Shown here one piece after another: positions 17,407 through 28,086 of a stretch of DNA of 64,000 nt. Positions within the stretch are counted from its first letter, which is position 1. Each line of letters begins with the position of its first letter. This DNA is from Bacteroidales bacterium. Lineage in GTDB: Bacteria > Bacteroidota > Bacteroidia > Bacteroidales > VadinHA17. The stretch lies in assembly GCA_017999895.1 (NCBI GenBank), contig JAGNKY010000009.1:36546-100545 (forward strand). Direction: 5' to 3'. The notes under the pieces were generated by a model. It did no database searches. It was not told the DNA's origin and worked only from the letters and a program-made list of their open reading frames with translations. The position numbers and the translations under genes are program-made.

Positions 17407-18470
17407 ATAGTTTCCTGATATTTCCTGTCTCGTAGGATAATCCAGATAACTACCGGTATTCCAATGAGTGAAGTAACGGCATTAAGCGGAAGGACTTTAT
17501 CGGAGCCTGGAAGTTGAGATACAAGGTCGCTGAAAAGCAAAACTGCACTGCCGATAAGCATAGTGGCAGGAATAAGTTTTCTATGGTCGGATGTTTTGAG
17601 TAAAATTCTTGCGATATGAGGAACGGCTATTCCAATAAAACCTATAGGCCCACAAAAAGCAGTGACTGTTCCGGCGAGCAAACTGGTAGAGGTAAATATC
17701 AATGCCCTTGCTGCCTTTAAATTCAATCCAAGTGTATGTGCATACTTTTCCCCGAGAAGAAGGAGATTGAGCATTTTAACAGATATAAAACTCAAGAGCA
17801 ATCCTGCGATAATACAGATAGCCATAACAAAGAGCTGATCTGATGTAACATTGCCCAGGTTTCCCATAGTCCAGATGACATAGGACTTCAGCATTGTTTC
17901 GTGACTGAAATACTGCATAATGCTGACTATGGCGGAAATACCGGAGGATAACATAATCCCGATGATAAGGACAGTCAGTATATCCTTAATTCTTACTGCA
18001 ATATATAAGATAATGATAAGAACCAGTCCGGCACCAATCCATGAAGCTGCAGCGATGAGCCAGGGACCGAGTGACTTTACAGTTGATGGTTCCAGCCATG
18101 ATGAAAATCCCAATATTACAAAAGCAACGCCCAGACTTGCACCTGCGCTAATGCCCAATACATAAGGCCCTGCCATAGGATTACGAAAAACAGTCTGCAT
18201 CTGCAGTCCGCTTACCGATAAGGCTGCTCCAACAAGAATGGCAGTAAAAGCCTTTGGAATCCTGAACTTTACAATTATTGTGTTGATATTTGAATTATCA
18301 TTCGCGAAAAGGCTATTTAATATGTCATGAAATGGGATTGTAACTGAACCGAAAATAATATCCAGAACGAACATCAATGCGGTTAGAAAAAACAAAAAGA
18401 AAAAAATTCTACTTTTTCGTTTTTGAATACTATTATTTGTTTTTCTCTTCTGTAATCCTGTTATTTCCAT
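17403..18470 (-). CDS. btuC: Cobalamin ABC transporter permease (FecCD family)
   Basis: A 355-residue polytopic protein with about 9-10 helices. The FecCD/BtuC hallmarks are present: RIPKAFTAILVGAALSVSG, QTVFRNPMAGPYVLGISAGA, and GPIGFIGIAVPHIAR near the cytoplasmic coupling helix. The ATG shares one base with the btuF stop codon (TAATG), and the end overlaps btuD, so the three are translationally coupled. It forms the inner-membrane channel dimer. Confidence 0.9.
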   Translation of the reverse strand: MEITGLQKRKTNNSIQKRKSRIFFFLFFLTALMFVLDIIFGSVTIPFHDILNSLFANDNSNINTIIVKFRIPKAFTAILVGAALSVSGLQMQTVFRNPMAGPYVLGISAGASLGVAFVILGFSSWLEPSTVKSLGPWLIAAASWIGAGLVLIIILYIAVRIKDILTVLIIGIMLSSGISAIVSIMQYFSHETMLKSYVIWTMGNLGNVTSDQLFVMAICIIAGLLLSFISVKMLNLLLLGEKYAHTLGLNLKAARALIFTSTSLLAGTVTAFCGPIGFIGIAVPHIARILLKTSDHRKLIPATMLIGSAVLLFSDLVSQLPGSDKVLPLNAVTSLIGIPVVIWIILRDRKYQETI

Positions 18471-19621
18471 TACTCGAGTTTCTTGTAATAGAAGAGTTCA
18501 TACCCTTCGAAAAGTTCGGGATGAATTATAGAGGCAATATCTTTAAGTATTATATGAGGCTTTATTGTGCCGCTCTCCCAATAGTCATTTCCTCCGCCCT
18601 GAGAAATTCTTTTGTTGTTGTTATATACATTCCCTTTTATTACAGGTGGCAGGAAAGCAAAACGCCTGTCGATTGCAAAAATCTGACTCAAGCTTGAAGC
18701 GTCTCCTGTATTGAGCCAGTATTCTGCATGTTCAGCTTTTACAAATACATTTTCTATGCCCATTGGAACAGCATAGTTTGCTGTCAGTTCTTTCCATATA
18801 TAATTGCCTCCGGCATCATCAATCAGATTGCTTAAATATGAGTTGCCCGGGGTTATATACCATACGTTTTGCCATGGTAAACCGAGCATTACTTCAGGTT
18901 TTGAATCAATCTTCTTATCAATATATAATTTTAATTTATTGTATTCCGATTCAATACTGTTGAAGATAGAATCGGCTTTATCCTGCAAGCAAAATAAAGC
19001 ACCGAACATTTTTATCCATTCTGCTCTGCCGAGAGGTGTTTCTTCGAGATAATCGGCATTGAAAAGCACCTTTATTCCAAACTCCCTTAGCTTGCTGGAG
19101 TACCCTGCAGTTTCACCACTTACGCCATAGGCAATTACCAGATCAGGCGCAATATTAATAATACGTTCTTTATCTAGATTTTCTTCGTAACCTACATCCT
19201 GGATAAGACCATTGGAAACCATCTTTCTTATTTCGTTGTCATAGATAAAATTTGTACCTGACACACCTTTAATTGCACCGGCGACTCCAAGAGCAGATAT
19301 CATCGGAATATATGTCGTTGACATCAAAATAAGCTTTTTTACAGGTACATTAATAATCATCGAAGAATCTTCGACATCAGGCTTCTTCCCTCTGTTTCTT
19401 ACAAGATAATATTCAAATCTTGTCTCAGTAGTTTTCTGCCAGGGATTAATTACACTCAGTTTCGAATAATCTTCCGATTCTTCAATATTAAGATGTGACG
19501 CATATTTTATTCTGTTATGATAATTATCCTGCTCTTTATTTTTCGGAGTACTCCCGATATTACATGCACCTGTTAAAATGGAAATAAATATTAAGCAAAA
19601 ATATGGAATTGATTTTCTCAT
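18470..19621 (-). CDS. btuF: Cobalamin-binding ABC transporter substrate-binding lipoprotein
   Basis: A 383-residue lipoprotein if begun at the ATG at 19621; a GTG at 19636 would add five residues and is less likely. The signal peptide ends in the lipobox LTGAC. The body is a helical-backbone (class III) binding protein with two lobes: VKKLILMSTTYIPMISALG begins the first and GGNYIWKELTANYAVPMG marks the second; APDLVIAYG is the usual linker-side motif. It carries an N-terminal extension of about 60 residues before the first lobe. It should deliver B12 to BtuCD. Confidence 0.85.
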   Translation of the reverse strand: MRKSIPYFCLIFISILTGACNIGSTPKNKEQDNYHNRIKYASHLNIEESEDYSKLSVINPWQKTTETRFEYYLVRNRGKKPDVEDSSMIINVPVKKLILMSTTYIPMISALGVAGAIKGVSGTNFIYDNEIRKMVSNGLIQDVGYEENLDKERIINIAPDLVIAYGVSGETAGYSSKLREFGIKVLFNADYLEETPLGRAEWIKMFGALFCLQDKADSIFNSIESEYNKLKLYIDKKIDSKPEVMLGLPWQNVWYITPGNSYLSNLIDDAGGNYIWKELTANYAVPMGIENVFVKAEHAEYWLNTGDASSLSQIFAIDRRFAFLPPVIKGNVYNNNKRISQGGGNDYWESGTIKPHIILKDIASIIHPELFEGYELFYYKKLE

Positions 19622-19686
19622 TGTGTTTCTATTCACTTATGTGTTATTGTTTATTTTATTAAGTCAGTTTATAATTAATATTTTGT

Positions 19687-20727
19687 TCATTCTACTTTAA
19701 AACACATTGCACCCGGGATAATGCCAACTCTGACAGAATCAATAATTTCTCCATTCCTTCCTGCCATAAGCAAATATCCTCTCTGCTGATAATCAACTGC
19801 ATTAGTAATATATAAACGGCCGTCGGACGGACCCGCATTAATTTTATAATACGTTCTTCCGGAATCTTTGATTAATGGTTCAGAAGGAAGTTGTAATGAC
19901 ATAACAGGCAATTCCCATACGTATTTTGCAATATAATATAAGGTATCGCCCGAACTGTTTATGCAAAGCGAATAAGGGTATAATTTATTCGAATCGAATT
20001 TGAAAATCTTTTCAATTCTTCGAGTTGAAGTATTAATCATATCGATCTCAGGATAATATTCCCCGGTATATCCGCCTGAACAGAGTACCCATAATTTCCC
20101 GTTCTTATCAAATGCCATACTTTCAGGTTCCTGACCTACTTTAATTGAATCAATAACAGAATCATTAAGTGTATTTATTACAATTATTTCATTCCCTCCC
20201 GACCAGCATGAAACAAATGCCAGATTATCTTTCATCAGTATTGCCTCAGAGCTTCGCCTTATTTCAATTTGTCCTGAAACTGAATAACTTTCTGTATTTA
20301 TGACATACAACTTTGTAGAATATAGGCTTGACACATAAGCTTTAGTGTCATTTATTACAAGCATCTGCCGGGGCGAATTCAGATTGGTAATCGAACCGAC
20401 CGATTTCATCGAATTGATTTCGACCACTTCAATCTTCCCTGAATTGTTTACCACAATGAAACCTTTTTTTCCTGAAATTACCATTGAATTTGGAACATCA
20501 CCCAGAGGGCGTCCGTTGACTCTGGAAAAGACATCATCATAGACTTTACGGGAATCGAAAGAATAAAAAGAAACGGAGCCGTTTCCGGCCATAAAGTTAC
20601 CCTCGTTAACAATAAAAATTCCTTCTCCGCCAGGGAAAGCCGTATCCATAGTATCGTCAGAAGGAGTGCAGGAAATAATACACAATAAAAGACAAAATAA
20701 GATGTCAATAATTGAATAAGTTTTCAT
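19687..20727 (-). CDS. btuG: BtuG-like surface lipoprotein, beta-propeller (YncE/DUF5074 type)
   Basis: A 346-residue lipoprotein. The lipobox Cys is residue 20 (CIISC), followed by TPSDD, an acidic patch of the kind that acts as lipoprotein export signal to the cell surface in Bacteroidota. The rest is built of repeated beta-blades with YVSSLYSTKLYVINT-like motifs (PQMLVINDTKAYVSS, AILMKDNLAFVSC, PESMAFDKNGKLWVLC), matching a seven-bladed propeller. In Bacteroides, BtuG is a surface lipoprotein of this type that captures B12 very tightly and hands it to BtuB. Here it lies directly between btuB and btuF under a cobalamin riboswitch, exactly that context. Identification as BtuG is by architecture and context. 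Confidence 0.8.
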   Translation of the reverse strand: MKTYSIIDILFCLLLCIISCTPSDDTMDTAFPGGEGIFIVNEGNFMAGNGSVSFYSFDSRKVYDDVFSRVNGRPLGDVPNSMVISGKKGFIVVNNSGKIEVVEINSMKSVGSITNLNSPRQMLVINDTKAYVSSLYSTKLYVINTESYSVSGQIEIRRSSEAILMKDNLAFVSCWSGGNEIIVINTLNDSVIDSIKVGQEPESMAFDKNGKLWVLCSGGYTGEYYPEIDMINTSTRRIEKIFKFDSNKLYPYSLCINSSGDTLYYIAKYVWELPVMSLQLPSEPLIKDSGRTYYKINAGPSDGRLYITNAVDYQQRGYLLMAGRNGEIIDSVRVGIIPGAMCFKVE

Positions 20728-20777
20728 GATTTTTGTTTCTTTAAAAGTTGATTAAATTACTATAATGATATGCCTTT

Positions 20778-22691
20778 TCATTTTGTTATACGGTATTCTA
20801 TCGAAAATAAATATGTTCTTCCGGGCATCGGATAAAATTCGATTAGCTGATATCTTGTATTCGTGAAATTTTCTATCCTGAATGTCAGTTTCAGTCTGTT
20901 GAATCCTTTTGTAAGATTTACTCCTGTTTCGGTATTTATTAAACAATAGCCATTTAGAAAGGAGCTGTTATCGGTAGTTGTATAGCGGCGCCCTGTGACG
21001 TTAGAATTAATTGCCGCATAAAATACTGAATACTTAAGTTTTGCCGTTCCACCTGCCTGAAGCCGTGGTACATATATCAACTGGCGACCAGAAATTTCAG
21101 AAGAACCGGATTTATATACTGAGGCAGTAAGAGCCAGCTGGCCTGATAAATCATATCTCAATCTGCCTGAGCTTCCCCAGAACATTATATTGGCATCAAC
21201 ACCGTTAATATTTACTGACTGTATGTTTACCGGCGACCAGTAGCTGAATTCACCCGGAAGCCATTGAATCATATTCCTTATTCTTGAAGTATGAAGAGAC
21301 AATTCTGACTCGATCTTATTGCCGGGTGCAATATCAATATCTATTCCGAAGTTTAGTTCGCCTGAATAACAATATTCGTTATCGATATCCGGATTACCGC
21401 CTGGATTCCAGTACATATCATTAAGAGTAGGAAGCCTTGAATTTCGCGCAAAATTAATTTTAAGCCATTTTTTCTGCTTTCCGTAAAATGTATAATCCAG
21501 AGCAGCCGAAAAATCAGGTACCAGTAATTCATTGTCAGGCAAAATTTCCTTAATAATTAAAGTAGCGCCTAAATCATCGAATAATTTTTTCCGTGCTATG
21601 CCGCTGACAGTAAAGACATTTCTTGTTTTTCCCCCGTCATAATTGACGCTATTGACAATGCTTAACTCTTCCGTTACCGATATTTTTAAGCGAGATGCCC
21701 CTTTAAGAGGTAGTTCATCCGATGCTTTCACTATAAAAACTGATGAACGGTTATCCGATTTTATAGAAGCTTTCTCATTAATATAATCCAAATGATCGTA
21801 CAATATTCCGGATGAAAAATCGAGAATTGACTTTTTGCCTGATCTTGTATGATTTATAGCAAGTCGAAGTGATTCATCATTTTGCCTTTCACCACTATTT
21901 TCTGATGTAATAAGAATATTCGAAGGCAGGTTACGGTTTGACGACTGAAGCCATAATGCAACGGATGTATTTGTTTTTTCACCACGGAAATATAATTCCT
22001 GCATTATTGCCTTTAGCGATGTTTCGGAATTATGTCTATGTTCAACAACTGGTTCAGCATCGCTTACATCATTAATGTATTTGAAATTATTGTCGGCGGT
22101 CTCTAAAAATGCTCTTGTTACAGACTTAAATTTTGATGTTCCTGCCGATGCTTTCAATCGTTCCGACAACAATCCGTAACTGCCGGCATTCCCTGTCAGG
22201 GAAAAATCGTATTTGTTATTCCAGTCGGGCTTCGTATTTATATTGATAAGTCCTCCGAAAGTCCCGTTTCCCTTGATGATCGAAGCATTTCCGTATTCAA
22301 TTGATAGTTCATCAATAAATCCTGCCGGGATAAGTGAAAAATCAGACTGCCCGAGCATTGGCGAAGAAAGATTTAGCCCATTCCATAATACCTGAGAATG
22401 AACTGCAGTGGTGCCTCTCAATGATATTGAAGAGAGGCCTCCGGGTGAGTAGTTTTTTAAATAAACAGGAATTGTTTCGGATAGAATCTCTGAAAGAGTG
22501 GATACTTTTTTCTCACTTAATGCTGCAGAATCAACTTCATATTTCCGATAACCGCTGTTTATGCTTCCGGGATAATTCCCGTGCACCACTATTTCATTGA
22601 TTATTATTGTATCGGTAAACAGTGAATGTTGTGCATAAAGAGTTGAAGAGATAGCACAAAACGATAATATTAACGACACATGGAATCTCAT
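20778..22691 (-). CDS. btuB: TonB-dependent cobalamin receptor
   Basis: A 637-residue outer-membrane receptor with signal peptide (about 1-20, STLYAQ). The plug domain is at about 45-160 (VSTLSEILSETIPVYLKNY, then SSISLRGTTAVHSQVLWNG), followed by a 22-strand-type barrel of repeated amphipathic strands ending in a terminal Tyr-rich beta signal (TYLFSIEYRITK). There is no N-terminal carboxypeptidase-like extension, so it is BtuB-like rather than SusC-like. It is the first gene after the cobalamin riboswitch and is followed by btuG, btuF, btuC and btuD, giving a complete transport path. Confidence 0.9.
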   Translation of the reverse strand: MRFHVSLILSFCAISSTLYAQHSLFTDTIIINEIVVHGNYPGSINSGYRKYEVDSAALSEKKVSTLSEILSETIPVYLKNYSPGGLSSISLRGTTAVHSQVLWNGLNLSSPMLGQSDFSLIPAGFIDELSIEYGNASIIKGNGTFGGLININTKPDWNNKYDFSLTGNAGSYGLLSERLKASAGTSKFKSVTRAFLETADNNFKYINDVSDAEPVVEHRHNSETSLKAIMQELYFRGEKTNTSVALWLQSSNRNLPSNILITSENSGERQNDESLRLAINHTRSGKKSILDFSSGILYDHLDYINEKASIKSDNRSSVFIVKASDELPLKGASRLKISVTEELSIVNSVNYDGGKTRNVFTVSGIARKKLFDDLGATLIIKEILPDNELLVPDFSAALDYTFYGKQKKWLKINFARNSRLPTLNDMYWNPGGNPDIDNEYCYSGELNFGIDIDIAPGNKIESELSLHTSRIRNMIQWLPGEFSYWSPVNIQSVNINGVDANIMFWGSSGRLRYDLSGQLALTASVYKSGSSEISGRQLIYVPRLQAGGTAKLKYSVFYAAINSNVTGRRYTTTDNSSFLNGYCLINTETGVNLTKGFNRLKLTFRIENFTNTRYQLIEFYPMPGRTYLFSIEYRITK

Positions 22692-22889
22692 TTCGTTTGG
22701 GTTTCAGGAAAATCTTTGATGTTGCCACTTCGGAGCATGCAGGAAAAGAATTTCACATTCATAAGATTAGAGTTAAGATTAAACAATAATTTAAATCTCA
22801 TCAATATTCTTAACTGACAGGAGAATAAAGTTTTTTGAATCATAAATGATTCTCTGCTTTTCTTCCCGAAAGCTTAGAATTATTGAATA
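22692..22889 (-). promoter_or_regulatory. Leader between the riboswitch and btuB
   Basis: This 198-base untranslated part should hold the expression platform. It contains a short perfect hairpin, GAATCAT/ATGATTC, at 22837-22852. That hairpin is followed on the minus strand by an A-run, not a U-run, so it is not a simple terminator. Control may act on translation or by a longer-range pairing. No small gene is seen. Confidence 0.4.
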
Positions 22890-23065
22890 TATATGGCAGG
22901 TCTTCTGACTTATCCCGATTTTTGAAGCCTTCCCATCGGCCAGTGGGCGGACAGTGGCAGGTTATCAAAAACCATGGTCGAAATGCTGACCGGGTATCAC
23001 AGCAGCGGGTACTGTTACGGATTCACACCGTATTCCCTCTTGATTGCATTTAAAAGTTATGCAAT
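22890..23065 (-). promoter_or_regulatory. Cobalamin riboswitch
   Basis: The minus strand carries the conserved cobalamin aptamer: AGGGAATACGGTGTGAATCC, then an AACAGTACCCGCTGCTGTGA segment (P4/L4 region with the CCCGC core), the B12 box GCCACTG, and the closing P1 strand near the AAGTCAGAAGACCTGCC end. Order and spacing fit the adenosylcobalamin class. It lies about 200 bases upstream of btuB on the same strand and should lower expression of the uptake operon when cobalamin is plentiful. Confidence 0.95.
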
Positions 23066-23079
23066 ACACCATACATTTG

Positions 23080-23087
23080 CAAATATA
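23080..23087 (-). promoter_or_regulatory. -7 promoter box upstream of the cobalamin riboswitch
   Basis: On the minus strand this is TATATTTG, a full match to TAnnTTTG, about 15 bases before the start of the aptamer. A clear -33 TTTG is not visible at 19 bases, so the promoter may be weak or use another upstream element. Confidence 0.55.
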
Positions 23088-23249
23088 ATTATTTTACAGG
23101 CGGTAAGGTGGAAAATAAAGATTAAATTTATAAACAACTGTTAATAATATGATAATGAATAAATTATTCATATCACATATTGGATTCAATCACAAATTAA
23201 AATCTAAAAGAAGGGAGTTCTGATTACTTAAGAATTTAAGCACAAGGAA

Positions 23250-24287
23250 CTATAAGGAACCGCAAGATTTTCTTATGATAAGGGAAGGGCTCAAGTTTAC
23301 CTGTCGTCTATATTTTCCTTTTCCTGAGTTTTTTACTTCCGACCATATCATATTCGATGCTTTAAGAGCCAGGCCAGGCAGAGGTCTTCTTAGTGCTGTT
23401 ATTGAAGGGTGCAGAAATTCAAAGCCAGGGCCGTCTTCAAAAGAGATAAGTGCAATGTCGTGAGGAATTCTTAATTTCTTTTTTTCAAGTGCTGCCATAA
23501 GCGGGAAAACAAGCTCTGAGTTCATAACAACCAATACCTGGATACTTAATGGAGGGCGGAGATATTTTTCCATAAACTGAATATCAATTTCTTCGCCAGC
23601 AGCTGGCTCACGAATAATTTCGAGAGACTGTTTTTTATCGTTAGTCGTAAGTTTGTTAAGTGAGTCAATAAGTTCTTTGATAATTTTTTCCTGCGACTTA
23701 TAGCTTTTTTTACCTGCAATGACCAGTACATTTTTGTAACCAAGATTATTGACATGGCCGGTTATCATTTCCACGCCTGCTGAGAGGTCGGTTGCCACTG
23801 TATTAAGGCGGTATTTATCGGTTGTCTTTTCAAGTAATACAAAAGGGAAGTCCTCATCTTTAAGAGTTCTGATTGTCTTATCATCGGCTGCATCGCCTAC
23901 AAGAATTAATCCGCTAAAAAATTTTCTGAAAGCATTTATGAAACGATTAAATCGTTGATCATCTGGATCTCTCGATATAACAGTAAATCCTATACCTATG
24001 CTTTCGAAGGCTTTTTCAAGATATGGTGTCAGTTCATAAATAAAATATTCATGAAGAGACGGAACAACCATACCTATAATACCTGGCAATGGCTCAATTA
24101 TTTGAGGAGCTTTTTTCTCTTCACCGGTATCGAAATAACCCATTTGCCTTGCAAGAGCAAGAACCCTTTCCTGGGTCTCCTTTTTTATGCCATGTTGATC
24201 AGCCTTATTATTCAGAACTAATGAAACAAGAGTACATGAAACCCCGAGTTTTTCTGCTAAATCTTTGTTTCTAACCTTTTTACCCAT
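23250..24287 (-). CDS. LacI-family transcriptional regulator
   Basis: A 345-residue protein. Residues about 4-55 form the LacI helix-turn-helix and hinge (RNKDLAEKLGVSCTLVSLVL, then ERVLALARQMGYF), followed by a periplasmic-binding-protein-like effector domain (GIIGMVVPSLHEYFIYELT to ALISFEDGPGFEFLHPSITAL). The hinge-region insert is slightly longer than usual. It is a single gene; the B12 operon lies downstream on the same strand but has its own promoter and riboswitch. No sugar-use genes adjoin it, so its effector and targets cannot be told. Confidence 0.92.
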   Translation of the reverse strand: MGKKVRNKDLAEKLGVSCTLVSLVLNNKADQHGIKKETQERVLALARQMGYFDTGEEKKAPQIIEPLPGIIGMVVPSLHEYFIYELTPYLEKAFESIGIGFTVISRDPDDQRFNRFINAFRKFFSGLILVGDAADDKTIRTLKDEDFPFVLLEKTTDKYRLNTVATDLSAGVEMITGHVNNLGYKNVLVIAGKKSYKSQEKIIKELIDSLNKLTTNDKKQSLEIIREPAAGEEIDIQFMEKYLRPPLSIQVLVVMNSELVFPLMAALEKKKLRIPHDIALISFEDGPGFEFLHPSITALRRPLPGLALKASNMIWSEVKNSGKGKYRRQVNLSPSLIIRKSCGSL

Positions 24288-24444
24288 TAATTATTTAATT
24301 TATTAATTCTTAAATTTAGAAATATTTTTTTCAGAAATCATACATTTTTTTTAAAAATTAACTTTTTTTGATTTTTAGGTTGATAAAGCTATGGCTATAA
24401 ATAATAAATAAAAGTAAAAATTAGGAAAGTGAGAGATAATAAAT

Positions 24445-26415
24445 TTATCTTTTATATTGTTTAACTCTTTGTGCCTTAGCAGCTTCGTCAAGCCGTTGCT
24501 GCCATTTAGATTTTTTTATAGGTTTCTTTTTACTCTCTTCTACTTTAGCAATTATAGCTTCAGCATTTACAAACTTTTTCGATATCAGGTTCTGAATATA
24601 TGTCAGAATATTTGTAAGGAAGAAATAATAAGTCAGAGCTGCTGAAAAATTATTAAGGAAAACCATAAACATCAGAGGCATCATATACATCATGAACTTC
24701 ATTCCTGGCTGACTTTGTCCGGATGTTGAATCTGATATTTTCATAGTCAGTATTGTGGAGGCAGTCATGAGCAAAGTGAAAAGGCTTACATGATCTCCAT
24801 AAATCGGGATTTTAAAAGGAAGATCTAATATCGAATCGTATGAGGAAAGATCTTTTGCCCAGAGAAATGCCTGTTGCCTGAGTTCTATTGAAGTCGGGAA
24901 AAACCTGAGCATTGCAAAAAGTATAGGGAACTGGAGCAATGTAGGAAGACAGCCGCCAAGTGGATTTATTCCTGCCCTTTTGTATAGTTCCATAGTGGCC
25001 TGTTGCTTTTTCATCGCATCTTCCTTGTTAGGATACTTCCTTGATATCTCATCAACTAATGGTTTTAAGGCCTGCATTTTTGCTTGCGATTGGAAAGACT
25101 TATACGAAAGAGGGAAAAGAATTATTTTTATAATTATTGTCAGAATAAGAATAATGATACCATAGTTTCCGATATATTTATTAAGCCAGTTGAAAATTGG
25201 AATTATAAGAAACTGATTTATCCATCTAACAATATTTTTTCCTAGCGTAACAAGCTGCTCAAGTTGCATGCCTTCTTTTTTGAGAGTTGAAAAATGGTTT
25301 GGACCCAGGTAAAATTTCATATTTATCGACTGGGTATTTACTGGATTAAAAGGGATTCCAATTTCAGCCGTAAAATATTTTATGTATTTTGGAGAGGAAA
25401 TAGTTCGTCTCTGAGAAAGATGGGCATTCTGAAAAAAATCCTCTGCAATTAGCACGCATGAAAAAAACTGATCTTTAAAAGCTATCCAGCTAAGTCGTGT
25501 TGTAATATCAGCTTCTTCAGATTCTTTTGTTGATCTTTCTTTGAATCCGTCAACATCATCCTGATAATATTTAAATTTAATAGTTGTATATGATTCTTCG
25601 TTTGATCTCACTTTTTCTTTCTGTGGAGCATACATTTTCCAGTCGAGAGTAATTGTACTCTGATTCCTGGCAATGAGATCCGAAATCCCGACAAAATTTA
25701 CTTTGAAATCAACAGTATATTTGCCGGGTTCAAGTGTATAGATATACTCTATATATTTGCTGCTATCGGCATAAAGTCTGAGAGAAACAGTATCAGGATT
25801 ATCTGTAACCGTGATATGCTTTTCGTCAGAAACCGGCACAAAAAAGAGATCATTAGTTTGTACAGGCTTATTATCGGCTGTAAAGAAGTTCAGGCTGAAA
25901 ACTGTCGAATCTCCGTCGAACAAAATAAGTGGTCCGGAATTATAATCCTTATACTGTTTAAGTTTAGCTGAATATATTCGTCCACCTTTCAATGATATTT
26001 TTAATTCGACCAGGTCATTTTCAAGAATTATAAAATCGTTTTGTCCTTCAGCTTTACTGGAAAATATACCGTACTTATTAATATTTTCCAATTTGCCAGT
26101 ATCAGAAATTATTTCAGTTTGTATAGCAGGAGTAACGGCTTGTTTTGTAGTATCTTTTTCAGCCGCAGGTTGTGAAATTTCAAGAAACTGATTAAGTTCA
26201 TTGAGTTTAAGAACAACATCAGGCTGGTTTGGTTTAATGTTCAATGCATTCATATATTCAATTCTGGCTTTTTCATAATTACCGGCTTTATAAAGTGAAT
26301 CAGCCAGAACTACTTTTGACTCATAAATTTTATTTAAGCGGTAATTATTATAAATGCCAAAACCAATAAAGATTGCGAATATTAGTAATAGCCCCGTAAT
26401 TGTGTTTTTGTCCAT
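24445..26415 (-). CDS. yidC: Membrane protein insertase YidC with a TPR-like N-terminal segment
   Basis: A 656-residue YidC. Helix 1 is at about 5-22, the large periplasmic beta domain at about 115-370, and the C-terminal insertase core (60KD_IMP) at about 400-630, with GIIILILTIIIKIILFPLSY, the substrate-cavity region GGCLPTLLQFPILFAMLRFF and LFTLLMTASTILTMKIS. The C-terminal tail is basic. Unusually, residues about 34-72 look like one TPR unit (LADSLYKAGNYEKARIEYMN, then ALNIKPNQPD) between helix 1 and the periplasmic domain. It is 3 bases downstream of pyrG on the same strand. It inserts proteins into the inner membrane alone or with SecYEG. Confidence 0.95.
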   Translation of the reverse strand: MDKNTITGLLLIFAIFIGFGIYNNYRLNKIYESKVVLADSLYKAGNYEKARIEYMNALNIKPNQPDVVLKLNELNQFLEISQPAAEKDTTKQAVTPAIQTEIISDTGKLENINKYGIFSSKAEGQNDFIILENDLVELKISLKGGRIYSAKLKQYKDYNSGPLILFDGDSTVFSLNFFTADNKPVQTNDLFFVPVSDEKHITVTDNPDTVSLRLYADSSKYIEYIYTLEPGKYTVDFKVNFVGISDLIARNQSTITLDWKMYAPQKEKVRSNEESYTTIKFKYYQDDVDGFKERSTKESEEADITTRLSWIAFKDQFFSCVLIAEDFFQNAHLSQRRTISSPKYIKYFTAEIGIPFNPVNTQSINMKFYLGPNHFSTLKKEGMQLEQLVTLGKNIVRWINQFLIIPIFNWLNKYIGNYGIIILILTIIIKIILFPLSYKSFQSQAKMQALKPLVDEISRKYPNKEDAMKKQQATMELYKRAGINPLGGCLPTLLQFPILFAMLRFFPTSIELRQQAFLWAKDLSSYDSILDLPFKIPIYGDHVSLFTLLMTASTILTMKISDSTSGQSQPGMKFMMYMMPLMFMVFLNNFSAALTYYFFLTNILTYIQNLISKKFVNAEAIIAKVEESKKKPIKKSKWQQRLDEAAKAQRVKQYKR

Positions 26416-26418
26416 AAT

Positions 26419-28065
<1,647 letters not shown>

Positions 28066-28086
28066 TTATCTGTAGTCGAGTTATAA

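Noticed and set aside
16372..22691. Siderophore/heme uptake instead of B12
   Set aside because: FecCD-type proteins would allow it, but a clear cobalamin riboswitch and a BtuG-like gene point to B12.
22837..22852. Intrinsic terminator controlling btuB
   Set aside because: The hairpin is followed by A residues on the transcribed strand, not U residues.
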